DNA of 41,451 nt from Chryseobacterium gleum (GTDB taxonomy: Bacteria > Bacteroidota > Bacteroidia > Flavobacteriales_D > Crocinitomicaceae), in the NCBI GenBank assembly GCA_945897755.1, contig CAMDGH010000013.1:1-41451 (forward strand), given 5' to 3'. The notes under the pieces are model-generated. The model made no database searches. It was not told the DNA's origin and saw only the letters and a program-made list of their open reading frames with translations. Shown here in pieces: positions 17,392 to 26,233 of the stretch. A program made the translations under genes and the position numbers. Numbering within the stretch: position 1 is the first letter of the stretch; each line of letters begins with the position of its first letter.

Positions 17392-18246
17392 ATGAAATTA
17401 AGTTTAGTTTTCTCTTTAATCTTATTAAATGTAGCTTGTGTAAAAAAAACAGAAGATCCAAGTTGGATAGAAATTAAGCCCTGGATTCTGACACACAATG
17501 GAACCAACTCAGAAGGAGAACTATCTTATTCATTAAAAGATGCATATATTATGATCGATAATAAAACGATTGGTTACTTTGAATTACCCATAAAAATACC
17601 TATTCTTATGGACGGAATTAAAAAAATAGATATTTATCCTGTCATTCGAAACAATGGGATATCAGCAACCAAAAAAGTATATCCTTTTCTAGAAACTTTC
17701 TCACTTACCTCATCACTAATAAAAAATAAAACACTTGAAATTTCACCAACTACAAAGTATAAAAACAATGTAAAATTCTGGATAGAAAATTTTGAAGAAG
17801 CAAGTCACAAACTAATTACTGACCCCTTCTACCCTTCCGTACTATCGGTTGGAAATAACCAAGAATTATTAAAATACGGAAGTCAATTTGGTCAAATTAA
17901 ACTATCAAAAAAAGATTCAATTTGGATGGGAACAACAAGCAAGCTTGAATTACCAAAAAATGGTGCAGAAGTATATTTAGAAATTGATTATATTATAAAC
18001 AGTGATTTACTTTCAGGTATTATTGCGTATGATTTAAATAACTCTACTGAAAAACATCCAAATATTCAATTAAACAAACAAAAAAGCAACTCAAAAACAT
18101 GGAAAAAAATCTATATCGATTTAAAAGAAATTGTTTCAAAATCAAATAATGCGATTTACTTCAAAAACTACTTTTACACTAAAATTTCAGCAGGTCAAGA
18201 TTCTTCAATGCTTTATTTAGACAATATAAAAGTTGTTCACTTTTAA
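17392..18246 (+). CDS. Lipoprotein of unknown function, upstream of a sugar transferase
   Basis: A 284-aa protein with a lipoprotein signal (lipobox L-N-V-A-C, Cys16). I do not recognise a named domain. The mature part looks beta-rich: an N-terminal region with P-I-K-I-P-I-L and I-D-I-Y-P-V, then a C-terminal half with W-I-E-N-F-E, V-Y-L-E-I-D-Y, W-K-K-I-Y-I-D-L and a final L-D-N-I-K-V. The last strands are reminiscent of carbohydrate-binding-like jelly rolls, but that is only an impression. It is set 28 bp after the Gfo/Idh-like gene and 9 bp before the sugar transferase, so it is probably part of the same envelope function. Confidence 0.75.
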   Translation: MKLSLVFSLILLNVACVKKTEDPSWIEIKPWILTHNGTNSEGELSYSLKDAYIMIDNKTIGYFELPIKIPILMDGIKKIDIYPVIRNNGISATKKVYPFLETFSLTSSLIKNKTLEISPTTKYKNNVKFWIENFEEASHKLITDPFYPSVLSVGNNQELLKYGSQFGQIKLSKKDSIWMGTTSKLELPKNGAEVYLEIDYIINSDLLSGIIAYDLNNSTEKHPNIQLNKQKSNSKTWKKIYIDLKEIVSKSNNAIYFKNYFYTKISAGQDSSMLYLDNIKVVHF

Positions 18247-18255
18247 TTAAACCCA

Positions 18256-19650
18256 ATGAAAAATAGATTTTTAAAATTGATTGTAATTGACTTTATCACG
18301 TCCTTTATTTCATGGATTATCTTTTTTTGTTTTCGGAAAATTATAATAGAACATTCAGAAATTAAATTCACAACTCCTTTCTATACAGGCATCATAGTTA
18401 TTCCTTTTTTTTGGTTATTACTATATGCACTTCAAGGGACATACATACAAGTAAAGAGAATCTATAGAACTCAAATCCTAATATTTACTTTAACTGCAAG
18501 TTTAATCGGAAGTACGACTATTTTTTTCGCATTAATATTGGACGATAAAATACTAAACTATTCAGAATATTACATCTCATTGATGAGTTTATTTTTAATT
18601 CATTTCACTATTCTTTCAATTTCAAGATTGCTTTTTATTTGGATTCAAGTTCACAGAATACAACATAATAAAGACGGATTCAACACCCTTTTCATTGGTG
18701 GAATTGTAAAAATAGACCAGCTTTTAGATGAAATAAATACACTCCCAAAAAGTATTGGAGTTATTAACATAGGGTACTTAGATCTTCCAAATAACAAAAA
18801 AGAGCCAGAAATAAATGGAGGATCTACGTATTTAGGAAGTACTGACAACTTAGAAAGTATACTATTATCAAAATCAATTGAAGATATCATTATCTGTTTA
18901 GATAATAACGACCATAAATCTCTAAACCCCCTAATTGCAAGAATAAGTGGAAAAGGGATACGTATAAAAATAATTCCAGATACGTATGATTTTTTAACTG
19001 GAAATTTAAAAATAAATAATATATACGGTGCTCTACTTTTGGAACTAAAAGAAAGCGAGATGCCACTATGGCAACAAAGTACCAAGCGATTAATTGACAT
19101 TGTAATTTCTTTTTTTTCTATCTTGTTCTTAATTCCTATCTACATATTAATCAGTATCGGAATTAAAAGAAGTTCAAAGGGACCTATTCTATTTACCCAA
19201 GAACGCATTGGGAAAAATGGGAAAGCGTTCAAGATTATAAAATTCAGAACAATGATTGTGAATGCTGAAAAAAACGGACCTCAACTTTCTTCTTCTTATG
19301 ACAGTAGAATAACCCCATTTGGTAAATTTCTTCGTAAAACACGTTTAGATGAATTCCCGCAATTTTTCAATGTTCTTCTCGGAGACATGTCACTTGTTGG
19401 GCCAAGACCTGAAAGACAACACTACATCAATTTAATCACAGAAAAAGAACCACAATACTCACTTTTAACATCTGTAAAACCCGGCATTACATCTTGGGGG
19501 CAAGTGAAATACGGATATGCTGAAAATGTGAAAGAAATGTTACAACGTATGAAATACGACTTATTATATATCAAAAACAGGACTTTAATATTGGATTTTA
19601 AAATTATGTTTTATACACTAATAACGATTTTAAAAGCGAAAGGAAAATAA
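18256..19650 (+). CDS. Exopolysaccharide polyprenyl glycosylphosphotransferase (WcaJ/WbaP-like)
   Basis: A 464-aa membrane enzyme that would transfer a sugar-1-phosphate to undecaprenyl phosphate to start a polysaccharide repeat unit. Four N-terminal transmembrane helices (about residues 8-120) and a Rossmann-like cytoplasmic domain (about 140-245) precede a re-entrant hydrophobic helix (about 275-295) and the catalytic bacterial sugar transferase domain: F-T-Q-E-R-I-G-K-N-G, K-F-R-T-M, L-R-K-T-R-L-D-E-F-P-Q, S-L-V-G-P-R-P-E, K-P-G-I-T-S-W-G-Q. It ends directly against the stop of the convergent yidD remnant (no spacer). The sugar specificity cannot be read from sequence. Confidence 0.92.
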   Translation: MKNRFLKLIVIDFITSFISWIIFFCFRKIIIEHSEIKFTTPFYTGIIVIPFFWLLLYALQGTYIQVKRIYRTQILIFTLTASLIGSTTIFFALILDDKILNYSEYYISLMSLFLIHFTILSISRLLFIWIQVHRIQHNKDGFNTLFIGGIVKIDQLLDEINTLPKSIGVINIGYLDLPNNKKEPEINGGSTYLGSTDNLESILLSKSIEDIIICLDNNDHKSLNPLIARISGKGIRIKIIPDTYDFLTGNLKINNIYGALLLELKESEMPLWQQSTKRLIDIVISFFSILFLIPIYILISIGIKRSSKGPILFTQERIGKNGKAFKIIKFRTMIVNAEKNGPQLSSSYDSRITPFGKFLRKTRLDEFPQFFNVLLGDMSLVGPRPERQHYINLITEKEPQYSLLTSVKPGITSWGQVKYGYAENVKEMLQRMKYDLLYIKNRTLILDFKIMFYTLITILKAKGK

Positions 19651-19896
19651 TCATTTATTCGGTTTTCTCGGTACAGGATCACTTCCACTATCACCCCAAG
19701 GATGACAACGAGAAATTCTTCTTATTCCTAAATAAGTACCTTTAAATACTCCCCATGTTAATAAGGCATCTTTAAAGTAGGAGGAACATGTAGGATGAAA
19801 ACGACAAGTGGGCGGAAAAAAAGGACTTATTATCTTTTGATAGATAAAAATAAAAAATAAAACAGGACTGATAACTAAAAAATTAAACTACTTCAT
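19651..19896 (-). pseudogene. yidD: yidD (membrane protein insertion efficiency factor) with an in-frame TAG at codon 3
   Basis: The minus strand encodes an unmistakable Yid[20 protein letters not shown], then [23 protein letters not shown] and D-P-V-P, ending at TGA 19653-19651. YidD is a small membrane-associated protein that aids YidC-dependent insertion. The only ATG in the right place is 19896-19894, but it is followed by AAG and then TAG (19890-19888). Between that TAG and the end there is no ATG, GTG or TTG in frame; the 78 sense codons are otherwise intact. An original start M-K-K would need just one base change (AAG to TAG). Either a recent nonsense mutation, a sequencing error, or a non-standard start or readthrough. 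Confidence 0.85.
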
Positions 19897-19933
19897 TGCA
19901 TCTAAATTAATTTTTTTATTTTGATTTTGATTG

Positions 19934-19941
19934 TATATTTG
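19934..19941 (+). promoter_or_regulatory. Candidate -7 element for the lytic transglycosylase gene
   Basis: TATATTTG, a full TAnnTTTG match, ends only 5 bp before the ATG at 19947. With usual spacing transcription would begin at or next to the start codon, implying a leaderless or near-leaderless message. No -33 TTTG at the normal distance. Confidence 0.4.
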
Positions 19942-19946
19942 AATTT

Positions 19947-20876
19947 ATGGAAATAAAAAACCACATACTTTTATCTTTTCTTCTTTTTTACAATCTAATT
20001 TCAGCACAGAAATCCGATTCATTATCCTGGACAAGCGAAATTTCAACTTTACAAAACAATCCAGAAGTACTCTTTATCAAGACTCAATCTTTGTTTAATG
20101 AAAATTGGCATGCATTACCTCAAACTACTTTTTGGAAAAAAATAATTTCATTACCCCCTGATTCATGTATTCTTAATACAGCTGAATCTAGACAAATTCT
20201 TTTAAACTATGATTTCACATTATGGACTTTAAAAACAGAAAAAGAAAAAAAACTATTTAAAGATAGTCTAAAACACGTGTTTCACTTAGATACATTCAGT
20301 CGTATATTAGTAACTCATGGAAAAATGGATTTTTATAAACTAAAAGAAGTTTTTCCGACTATCAGCGCAGGAATTAAAGTTTTTTCGAAAATTGGCGTCG
20401 ACCCATGGTATGCTCAAGCAATTCTATTAATCGAAAGTCCCGCACAACTCAAAAAATCAATTTCTGGAGCTTACGGTGCGTTTCAACTCATGCCTGGAGT
20501 AGCAAAATCAGTTGGTCTAATTGTAACAAATACAATTGATGAACGTGAAAACTTTGAGAAATCAGCTTTTGGAGCAGCTACCTTAATTAATCGTATATGC
20601 TTGCCTTCTGCAAGGAGAATATTAAATTCACATAACATTGTTTTTTCTGAAAATGAATTATGGTTTCGTTTATTTGTAATGCATATTTACCACGCAGGCG
20701 CTGGAAATGTAGCTGCAGTAACAAATAAAATAAACCCAAAAAAAGGAGGGCAAAGTTTGATACAAGAAATTTGGAAAACAAATGCGGGGTCATTCGGGAA
20801 TTCATCTCAAAACTACTCCCAAGTTTTACTAGCAACTCAAGTGGCCCTTCATGAATACATACTTAGTTTAGATTGA
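19947..20876 (+). CDS. Exported lytic transglycosylase-like protein (SLT fold)
   Basis: A 309-aa protein with a signal peptide (residues 1-20, ending near I-S-A-Q). The second half holds a Slt/MltE-type domain: the catalytic glutamate is in L-I-E-S-P (about residue 170), followed by S-G-A-Y-G-A-F-Q-L-M-P-G-V-A and, further on, H-A-G-A-G-N-V in place of the usual A-Y-N-A-G. These enzymes cleave the MurNAc-GlcNAc bond to give anhydromuropeptides. The N-terminal 140 residues match nothing I know. Convergent with the E1 dehydrogenase gene, 2 bp apart. Confidence 0.85.
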   Translation: MEIKNHILLSFLLFYNLISAQKSDSLSWTSEISTLQNNPEVLFIKTQSLFNENWHALPQTTFWKKIISLPPDSCILNTAESRQILLNYDFTLWTLKTEKEKKLFKDSLKHVFHLDTFSRILVTHGKMDFYKLKEVFPTISAGIKVFSKIGVDPWYAQAILLIESPAQLKKSISGAYGAFQLMPGVAKSVGLIVTNTIDERENFEKSAFGAATLINRICLPSARRILNSHNIVFSENELWFRLFVMHIYHAGAGNVAAVTNKINPKKGGQSLIQEIWKTNAGSFGNSSQNYSQVLLATQVALHEYILSLD

Positions 20877-20878
20877 TC

Positions 20879-22975
20879 TCAATAATTCAATTGTTTTAAA
20901 ATAGCTTCTCTCACCTTTACCACATTCGTTAACAATGCTGATTCAAGTATTGAATTTAATGGAATCGCTGGCGTATCCACAGATCCTACAATTTGAACAG
21001 GAGCATCTAAATACTTGAAATTATCGCGCTGAATTCTTCCTGCCAATCCTAATGTAAATGAAGCTTCAACGGATTCTTCCGTCACTAAAATCACTTTACC
21101 GTGTTTTTTAGAAACTTTATTTACAAGCTCAATATCTAAGGGATTAAGAGTTCTTAAATCAATAATCTCAACACGACCTTCAAACTCAATTGATGCCTCC
21201 GTAGACCAATAAACACCTCTACCGTAAGTAATAATAACACATGTTTCACCTAGAGCTAACTTTTCTTCTGAAGCTTCAAGCACCACCCTGCCTTTTCCGA
21301 AAGGAATTACATAATCTTCATCTGGTTCAATAGACATTGCACCTTCAGTACCTGGTATTTTAGACCAATATAAACCTTTGTGCTCCAAGATAACAACTGG
21401 GTTTGGATCATAAAAAGCTGATTTCATAAGCCCTTTTAGATCTGCTCCATTGGAAGGATAAGCAATTTTAATTCCCCTAATATTAGTCAAAATAGACTCA
21501 ATACTAGATGAATGGTAAGGCCCACCAGAACCATAAGCTCCTATAGGAACACGAATAATACAGCTTACAGGCCATTTTCCGTTTGATAAATAATAAGAAC
21601 GACTCACTTCAGTAAACAATTGATTCAATCCAGGCCAAATATAATCTGCAAACTGAACCTCAACAATTGGTTTTAATCCAACAGCTGACATACCAACTGT
21701 ACTTCCTATGATAAATGCTTCTTGAATTGGTGTATTAAAAACACGAAGATCACCAAATGTTTGAGCTAATGTAGCTGCTTCTCTAAACACTCCTCCTAAA
21801 CGTCCTCCGACATCTTGTCCATACAAAAGTGCTTCTGGATGTTTATACATGATTTCACGAACCGCAAAGAGTGCACTATCTACCATTACCGTTTTCTTTT
21901 TCCCCTCAGGAACTCGCTGTCCTTTTTCCTCCGTAATTGGAGAAGGAGCAAACATAAAATCCTGAATTGACGATGAAAGTGGGTCTTCAGCCAACAATGC
22001 TTTCTGATATTCTTGATCAACAAATAACTGAACTTCTTTTTCTACATTTGAAAAATAGGCATCTGTATACCCCAACTCTTTTAATACGTGAATTAATTTA
22101 GGATACGGATCTTGTTTACTCGCTTCTTCTAAATCATCTCTATACCATTCCTTTCGAACCCCAGAGGTATGGTGCCCTAGTAAAGGAACTTTTGCATGGA
22201 TAATAAAGGGCCTCCTCTCTTCTCTTATGATGGATAAAACATCTTGAATTGTATTGTAAGATTCAATAAAATCACTACCATCTATCGTCCTAACCTCAAT
22301 GCCTTTAAACCCTTTTGCATAATGACTAATATCCTGAGCTCTTGTCTCTGATGCATTTGCTGAAATATCCCAACCATTATCTTGCACTAAATAAATGATT
22401 GGAAATTGTTTTAAAGCGGCCATTTGAAACGCTTCCGACACCTCCCCTTCTGTACATGATGCATCCCCTAAAGAACATATCACAACAGGGTTTTCCCCAT
22501 GGTAATCTTCTGATAAACCAACATTTTCCTTATATTGAATGCCCATTGCTATTCCAGTAGTTGGAATAGCTTGCATTCCTGTAGCAGAAGATTGATGAAT
22601 AATCTTAGGCATATAATCCCTTTTTAGTGAGGGGTGACAATAATAAGTTCTACCACCAGAAAAAGGATCATCTTTTTTAGCAAATACCTGAAGCATTAAT
22701 TCATAGGGAGTTAATCCAATCCCAAGTAAAATACTATCATCTCTATAATAAGGTGAAACCCAATCTTGAGGAAGAAGTTGGATAGCTAATGCTAGTTGGA
22801 TAGCTTCGTGTCCTCGCGAAGTTGCATGAACGTATTTTGCCGTTACCTCTTTATTGTCTTCATACTTTTCCGACAATGTCTTAGCAATACACATAAGCCT
22901 AAACGCTTTCTCAAGAGTATTTAACGACACTTTTGAAGTGTTTTTTTGTTCTATTTTTGAAATAAACTCACTCAT
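20879..22975 (-). CDS. Fused alpha/beta 2-oxoacid dehydrogenase E1 component
   Basis: A 698-aa thiamine diphosphate enzyme in which the E1 alpha (about residues 15-340) and E1 beta (about 355-698) chains of a branched-chain 2-oxoacid dehydrogenase type complex are joined. The cofactor motif appears as G-D-A-S-C-T-E-G ... V-Q-D-N. The beta part has G-Q-D-V-G-G-R-L-G-G-V-F-R, E-V-Q-F-A-D-Y-I-W-P and V-T-E-E-S. The fused form is common in Bacteroidota. The E2 and E3 partners are not here. It follows the peptidase gene by 29 bp, so the two may share a transcript, though no functional tie is evident. Confidence 0.92.
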   Translation of the reverse strand: MSEFISKIEQKNTSKVSLNTLEKAFRLMCIAKTLSEKYEDNKEVTAKYVHATSRGHEAIQLALAIQLLPQDWVSPYYRDDSILLGIGLTPYELMLQVFAKKDDPFSGGRTYYCHPSLKRDYMPKIIHQSSATGMQAIPTTGIAMGIQYKENVGLSEDYHGENPVVICSLGDASCTEGEVSEAFQMAALKQFPIIYLVQDNGWDISANASETRAQDISHYAKGFKGIEVRTIDGSDFIESYNTIQDVLSIIREERRPFIIHAKVPLLGHHTSGVRKEWYRDDLEEASKQDPYPKLIHVLKELGYTDAYFSNVEKEVQLFVDQEYQKALLAEDPLSSSIQDFMFAPSPITEEKGQRVPEGKKKTVMVDSALFAVREIMYKHPEALLYGQDVGGRLGGVFREAATLAQTFGDLRVFNTPIQEAFIIGSTVGMSAVGLKPIVEVQFADYIWPGLNQLFTEVSRSYYLSNGKWPVSCIIRVPIGAYGSGGPYHSSSIESILTNIRGIKIAYPSNGADLKGLMKSAFYDPNPVVILEHKGLYWSKIPGTEGAMSIEPDEDYVIPFGKGRVVLEASEEKLALGETCVIITYGRGVYWSTEASIEFEGRVEIIDLRTLNPLDIELVNKVSKKHGKVILVTEESVEASFTLGLAGRIQRDNFKYLDAPVQIVGSVDTPAIPLNSILESALLTNVVKVREAILKQLNY

Positions 22976-23004
22976 AATACGATACTATCTTTGAAATATA
23001 CAAA

Positions 23005-25143
23005 TTACTTATTATTCTCAAGGATATATGTTAAAATTTTATCCATTAAATGAACCCTGTCTTTTCCATATACATTGTGTTTGTGCATCGGATAAGGAAA
23101 GAAATCCATTTGAACTCCAAGCTCAACGAACTTTTTTATCAATGCAAAATTATGTTGCATAACCACCACATCATCATTTGTTCCATGAATCAATAACAAA
23201 TCTCCTTTCAAATTTTGAGCATAATTAAGCAAACTTGATGTTTTGTATCCCTCTGGATTTTCCTCAGGCATATCCATATAGCGCTCTCCGTACATCGTTT
23301 CATAAAACTTCCAATCTGTAACGGGTCCTCCAGCAACTCCAACCTTATAAACTCCTGGATTCCTAAGCATCATTGATGTTGTCATAAAACCACCAAAACT
23401 CCATCCATGTATCGCTAACCTATTACTATCAACAAATGGAAGTGATTTTAAATACGACACACCTGTTAGTTGATCATCCATTTCGACATTCCCTAATCTT
23501 CTATGAATAACACTTTCGAACACAAAACCTCTATTTCCAGAACCTCTATTATCTACTGTAAAAATAAGGTAACCCTTTTCTGCCATCCAATGCATCCAAA
23601 GATTAGATCCATCTAACCATTCATTTTGAATCATTTGAGCATGAGGTCCACCATAAACATAAGTAAGAACTGGATACTTTTTTGTTGGATCGAAATTACT
23701 TGGTTTGATGAGCCTTGTATATAAAAGAGTGCCATCATTTGCTTTAATGGTATTTATTTCAGTTTCACCAATTGCGTATTCTTTTAATTTATCAGTGCCT
23801 TCCAAAAGTATATTAACCGTTTTTCCTGTACGATCCAAAATTCTAGAAACCGACGGGATTGAATGGCTAGAAAACACATCGTAAAAATAAGCTCCGTCAT
23901 TGCCAATAATTAACGAATGAGTTCCAGGATCTGTGGTGATTAGTCTTTGTTTTCCTTTTAAATCTACAGCATAGAATTTCATATCCAAAGGGCTTTCGCC
24001 TGTTGCCATAAAAACAAGTTCTTTGTTCTTATTTATCATTCCAAGGATATTTTTAGCTACAAATTGATTCTTTGTTAATTGTGAAATTAATTTACCATCA
24101 AAATCATAATAATACAAATTATTAAATCCATCTCGTTGACTTATCCAAACAAAATTATTAACGCTTTTGGAAGGAAAAAAAACTGGATTCTCTGGTTCTA
24201 CCCACTTACTATTTTGTTCTTCAAATAACGTTTTCACAAATGCACCTGTTAAAGCATCGTACACATTTAACCACATGTGATCTTGACCTCTGTTAACTTC
24301 AACAATTAAAACATACTTATCATCTGGTGTCCATGCAAGATTCGTTAAATAATCATCTGCATTATAGGAAGGATTAATATATACTGTTTTTTTTGTATTT
24401 AAATTAAATATTCCAACCTTGGGTTTTTCCGATTTTTGTCCCGTCATTGGATACTTAATAAAATCTACTTCTCCTTGAGTTGATGTAATATCCAACAAGG
24501 GATAGTTATGCACTTCCGTTTCATCTTTTTGGTAAAAAGCAATTGATTTAGAATCATAAGACCAAAAAATACCAGCACCTATCCCAAACTCATTTCGGGC
24601 AATCGATTGTCCAGACACAATGTTTTTATCTGTAAAAGCCGTTATTTGCTCTTGAGAATTTTTATCGGATACGTATAAATTATTATCAATGGTAAATGCA
24701 ATCCGATTTCCATCCAAGCTGTTTTTTTGATTAGCAGCATTTTCAGCTAAATCAATTGATAAAACCGGTTGTTTTGAAACAATTGATATCTCTTGATATT
24801 TAATACCGTTAAAAAGTGAAAAAACAGTATTGCTTTTCCATGTAAAACCAGTAAAATCATTAAATCCATTTAAAGAAATACCTCTCAATTCTATTAATGA
24901 AAACAATATTGATGTCGATTTACTGTGCGTAGTACCACCTATTAAATCTCCTTTTTCATCAAAATAAGAATACCTATTCGTTCCAGGTATCCAAGAAAAT
25001 CTGTTTAAACTTTCAGGAGCAAACAACCTATACTGCTGTAAAACAGATTCTTTCAAAGTTAATTCCTTCTTTTGATTTACTTTATTTTGAGTAAAAGAAA
25101 AAAAAGATAACACACACATCAGGGTAATGCAAAAATACTTCAT
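23005..25143 (-). CDS. Dipeptidyl peptidase IV-like S9 family peptidase
   Basis: A 712-aa exported serine peptidase. Signal peptide at residues 1-19; an eight-bladed beta-propeller (about 45-465) with the bacterial-type A-R-N-E-F-G-I segment where the mammalian enzyme has its double-Glu loop; then an alpha/beta hydrolase domain. The triad is Ser582 in G-W-S-F-G-G, Asp657 in H-G-T-N-D-D, and His689 in K-H-N-V-Y-G. The family removes X-Pro (and some X-Ala) dipeptides from peptide N-termini, here in the periplasm as part of protein or peptide use. Normal length for Bacteroidota DPP-IV proteins. Confidence 0.92.
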   Translation of the reverse strand: MKYFCITLMCVLSFFSFTQNKVNQKKELTLKESVLQQYRLFAPESLNRFSWIPGTNRYSYFDEKGDLIGGTTHSKSTSILFSLIELRGISLNGFNDFTGFTWKSNTVFSLFNGIKYQEISIVSKQPVLSIDLAENAANQKNSLDGNRIAFTIDNNLYVSDKNSQEQITAFTDKNIVSGQSIARNEFGIGAGIFWSYDSKSIAFYQKDETEVHNYPLLDITSTQGEVDFIKYPMTGQKSEKPKVGIFNLNTKKTVYINPSYNADDYLTNLAWTPDDKYVLIVEVNRGQDHMWLNVYDALTGAFVKTLFEEQNSKWVEPENPVFFPSKSVNNFVWISQRDGFNNLYYYDFDGKLISQLTKNQFVAKNILGMINKNKELVFMATGESPLDMKFYAVDLKGKQRLITTDPGTHSLIIGNDGAYFYDVFSSHSIPSVSRILDRTGKTVNILLEGTDKLKEYAIGETEINTIKANDGTLLYTRLIKPSNFDPTKKYPVLTYVYGGPHAQMIQNEWLDGSNLWMHWMAEKGYLIFTVDNRGSGNRGFVFESVIHRRLGNVEMDDQLTGVSYLKSLPFVDSNRLAIHGWSFGGFMTTSMMLRNPGVYKVGVAGGPVTDWKFYETMYGERYMDMPEENPEGYKTSSLLNYAQNLKGDLLLIHGTNDDVVVMQHNFALIKKFVELGVQMDFFPYPMHKHNVYGKDRVHLMDKILTYILENNK

Positions 25144-25245
25144 ATGATTTTTTTAAATAGACTATTGATTTAGCTTATGTAAAAATAGAGAATTATACTG
25201 AAAGTCAAAAAGAATGGGTAGAATCAAAAAAGAAAAAATCCCAAT

Positions 25246-26121
25246 CTAAGGATTAATCTTTGAAAGAGTTGAAGTATTGTCAATGTAAACAATATTGTTT
25301 TTTAGTTCCTCCACATATTTGGTTATTTGGTGCCCTCCAGCAAAAATTGGAGCACCATTTGATACAGCGCTTAATTGTTTAAAATAGGAAACAATCGATT
25401 TAGAATCAAAAATGGAAAATATAGAAGTAACAAGATACGAAGGATTAAACTGACAAATGCATTCAGAAATCGAATTAAAAGGAAGAGACTGTCCCAAATA
25501 AATTGTGAAAACACCTCTTTTACGGAGGGAATATTGATATAATAATAACCCGATTTCATGCCATTCACCCTCGGGAAGAAACAAAACGACAGGTCTATTG
25601 GTTTTCTCTGGAATTGACAACATGTCAATTTCCCTAATGATGCGTTCTCTTATTAAATGAGAGATAAAATGTTCTTGAGCAGGATTAATCGTTCCTACAA
25701 GCCACATAACACCAATCCTATTAAAAAAGGGAACTAGGTAATCTGAAAATGTTTTTTCAAATCCATGTTGTTTAATCAACTCAAATAGTGTTTTTTTAAA
25801 CAGTATTTCATTAAGGTCTATCAATGACAATAAAAAATTCTGATACGAAATACTAGAATCTATTTCTACTGAGCATTGAAACACCTTCTCAGCGATCTGA
25901 GCTTGATTCATTAAAGCAATTTTAGAAATCTTAACTCCCTTTTGGTTGAGTATAGAAATATTCAACAATAAAGTCAGATCATCGTTGGTATACAAACGAA
26001 TGTCTGTTTCTGAGCGATGCGGAGCAATAATACCATATCTTTTTTCCCACATACGAATTGTATGAGCTTTAATTCCTGTTAATTGCTCTAATTGTTTTAT
26101 TTTATATTCTCCCACAATCAT
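25246..26121 (-). CDS. MerR-family regulator with B12-binding domain, CarH-like photoreceptor candidate
   Basis: A 291-aa regulator (ATG 26121; a TTG at 26130 would add three residues). Residues 5-70 are a MerR winged helix (T-G-I-K-A-H-T-I-R-M-W-E-K-R-Y). Residues about 90-170 form the helical bundle with the W-x9-E-H motif (W140, E150, H151) that caps adenosylcobalamin in CarH proteins. Residues about 175-290 are a Rossmann-like cobalamin domain with E186-x-H188-x-x-G191 (the D/E-x-H-x-x-G lower-ligand motif), Y-L-G-Q-S-L and A-G-G. In CarH, dark tetramers with adenosylcobalamin repress carotenoid genes and light dissociates them. Three carotenoid genes lie 1.5-3.3 kb away. Divergent from mrp. 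Confidence 0.85.
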   Translation of the reverse strand: MIVGEYKIKQLEQLTGIKAHTIRMWEKRYGIIAPHRSETDIRLYTNDDLTLLLNISILNQKGVKISKIALMNQAQIAEKVFQCSVEIDSSISYQNFLLSLIDLNEILFKKTLFELIKQHGFEKTFSDYLVPFFNRIGVMWLVGTINPAQEHFISHLIRERIIREIDMLSIPEKTNRPVVLFLPEGEWHEIGLLLYQYSLRKRGVFTIYLGQSLPFNSISECICQFNPSYLVTSIFSIFDSKSIVSYFKQLSAVSNGAPIFAGGHQITKYVEELKNNIVYIDNTSTLSKINP

Positions 26122-26127
26122 ACAAAA

Positions 26128-26159
26128 CAATAATAGATAGAATTTGTTTCTTTCCCAAA
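26128..26159 (-). promoter_or_regulatory. Promoter candidate for the CarH-like regulator
   Basis: On the minus strand TTTG (26159-26156) and TATTATTG (26135-26128) are separated by 20 bp, the normal Bacteroidota -33/-7 spacing; the -7 element has one mismatch to TAnnTTTG. It ends 6 bp before ATG 26121, so the leader would be almost absent. Confidence 0.45.
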
Positions 26160-26205
26160 CTTTTAATTGAAAGAAAAAATAAATCTCGAATATCTAAATC
26201 AATCC

Positions 26206-26213
26206 TATATTTG
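26206..26213 (+). promoter_or_regulatory. Candidate -7 element for mrp-nifU
   Basis: TATATTTG, an exact TAnnTTTG match, ends 20 bp before the mrp ATG at 26234. No -33 element recognised. Confidence 0.45.
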
Positions 26214-26233
26214 CATAAATTATAATCCAAACT

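Noticed and set aside
20879-22975. Possible artificial joining of two E1 genes
   Set aside because: The alpha and beta halves are joined by a natural linker in an uninterrupted frame, and the fusion is known in Bacteroidota.
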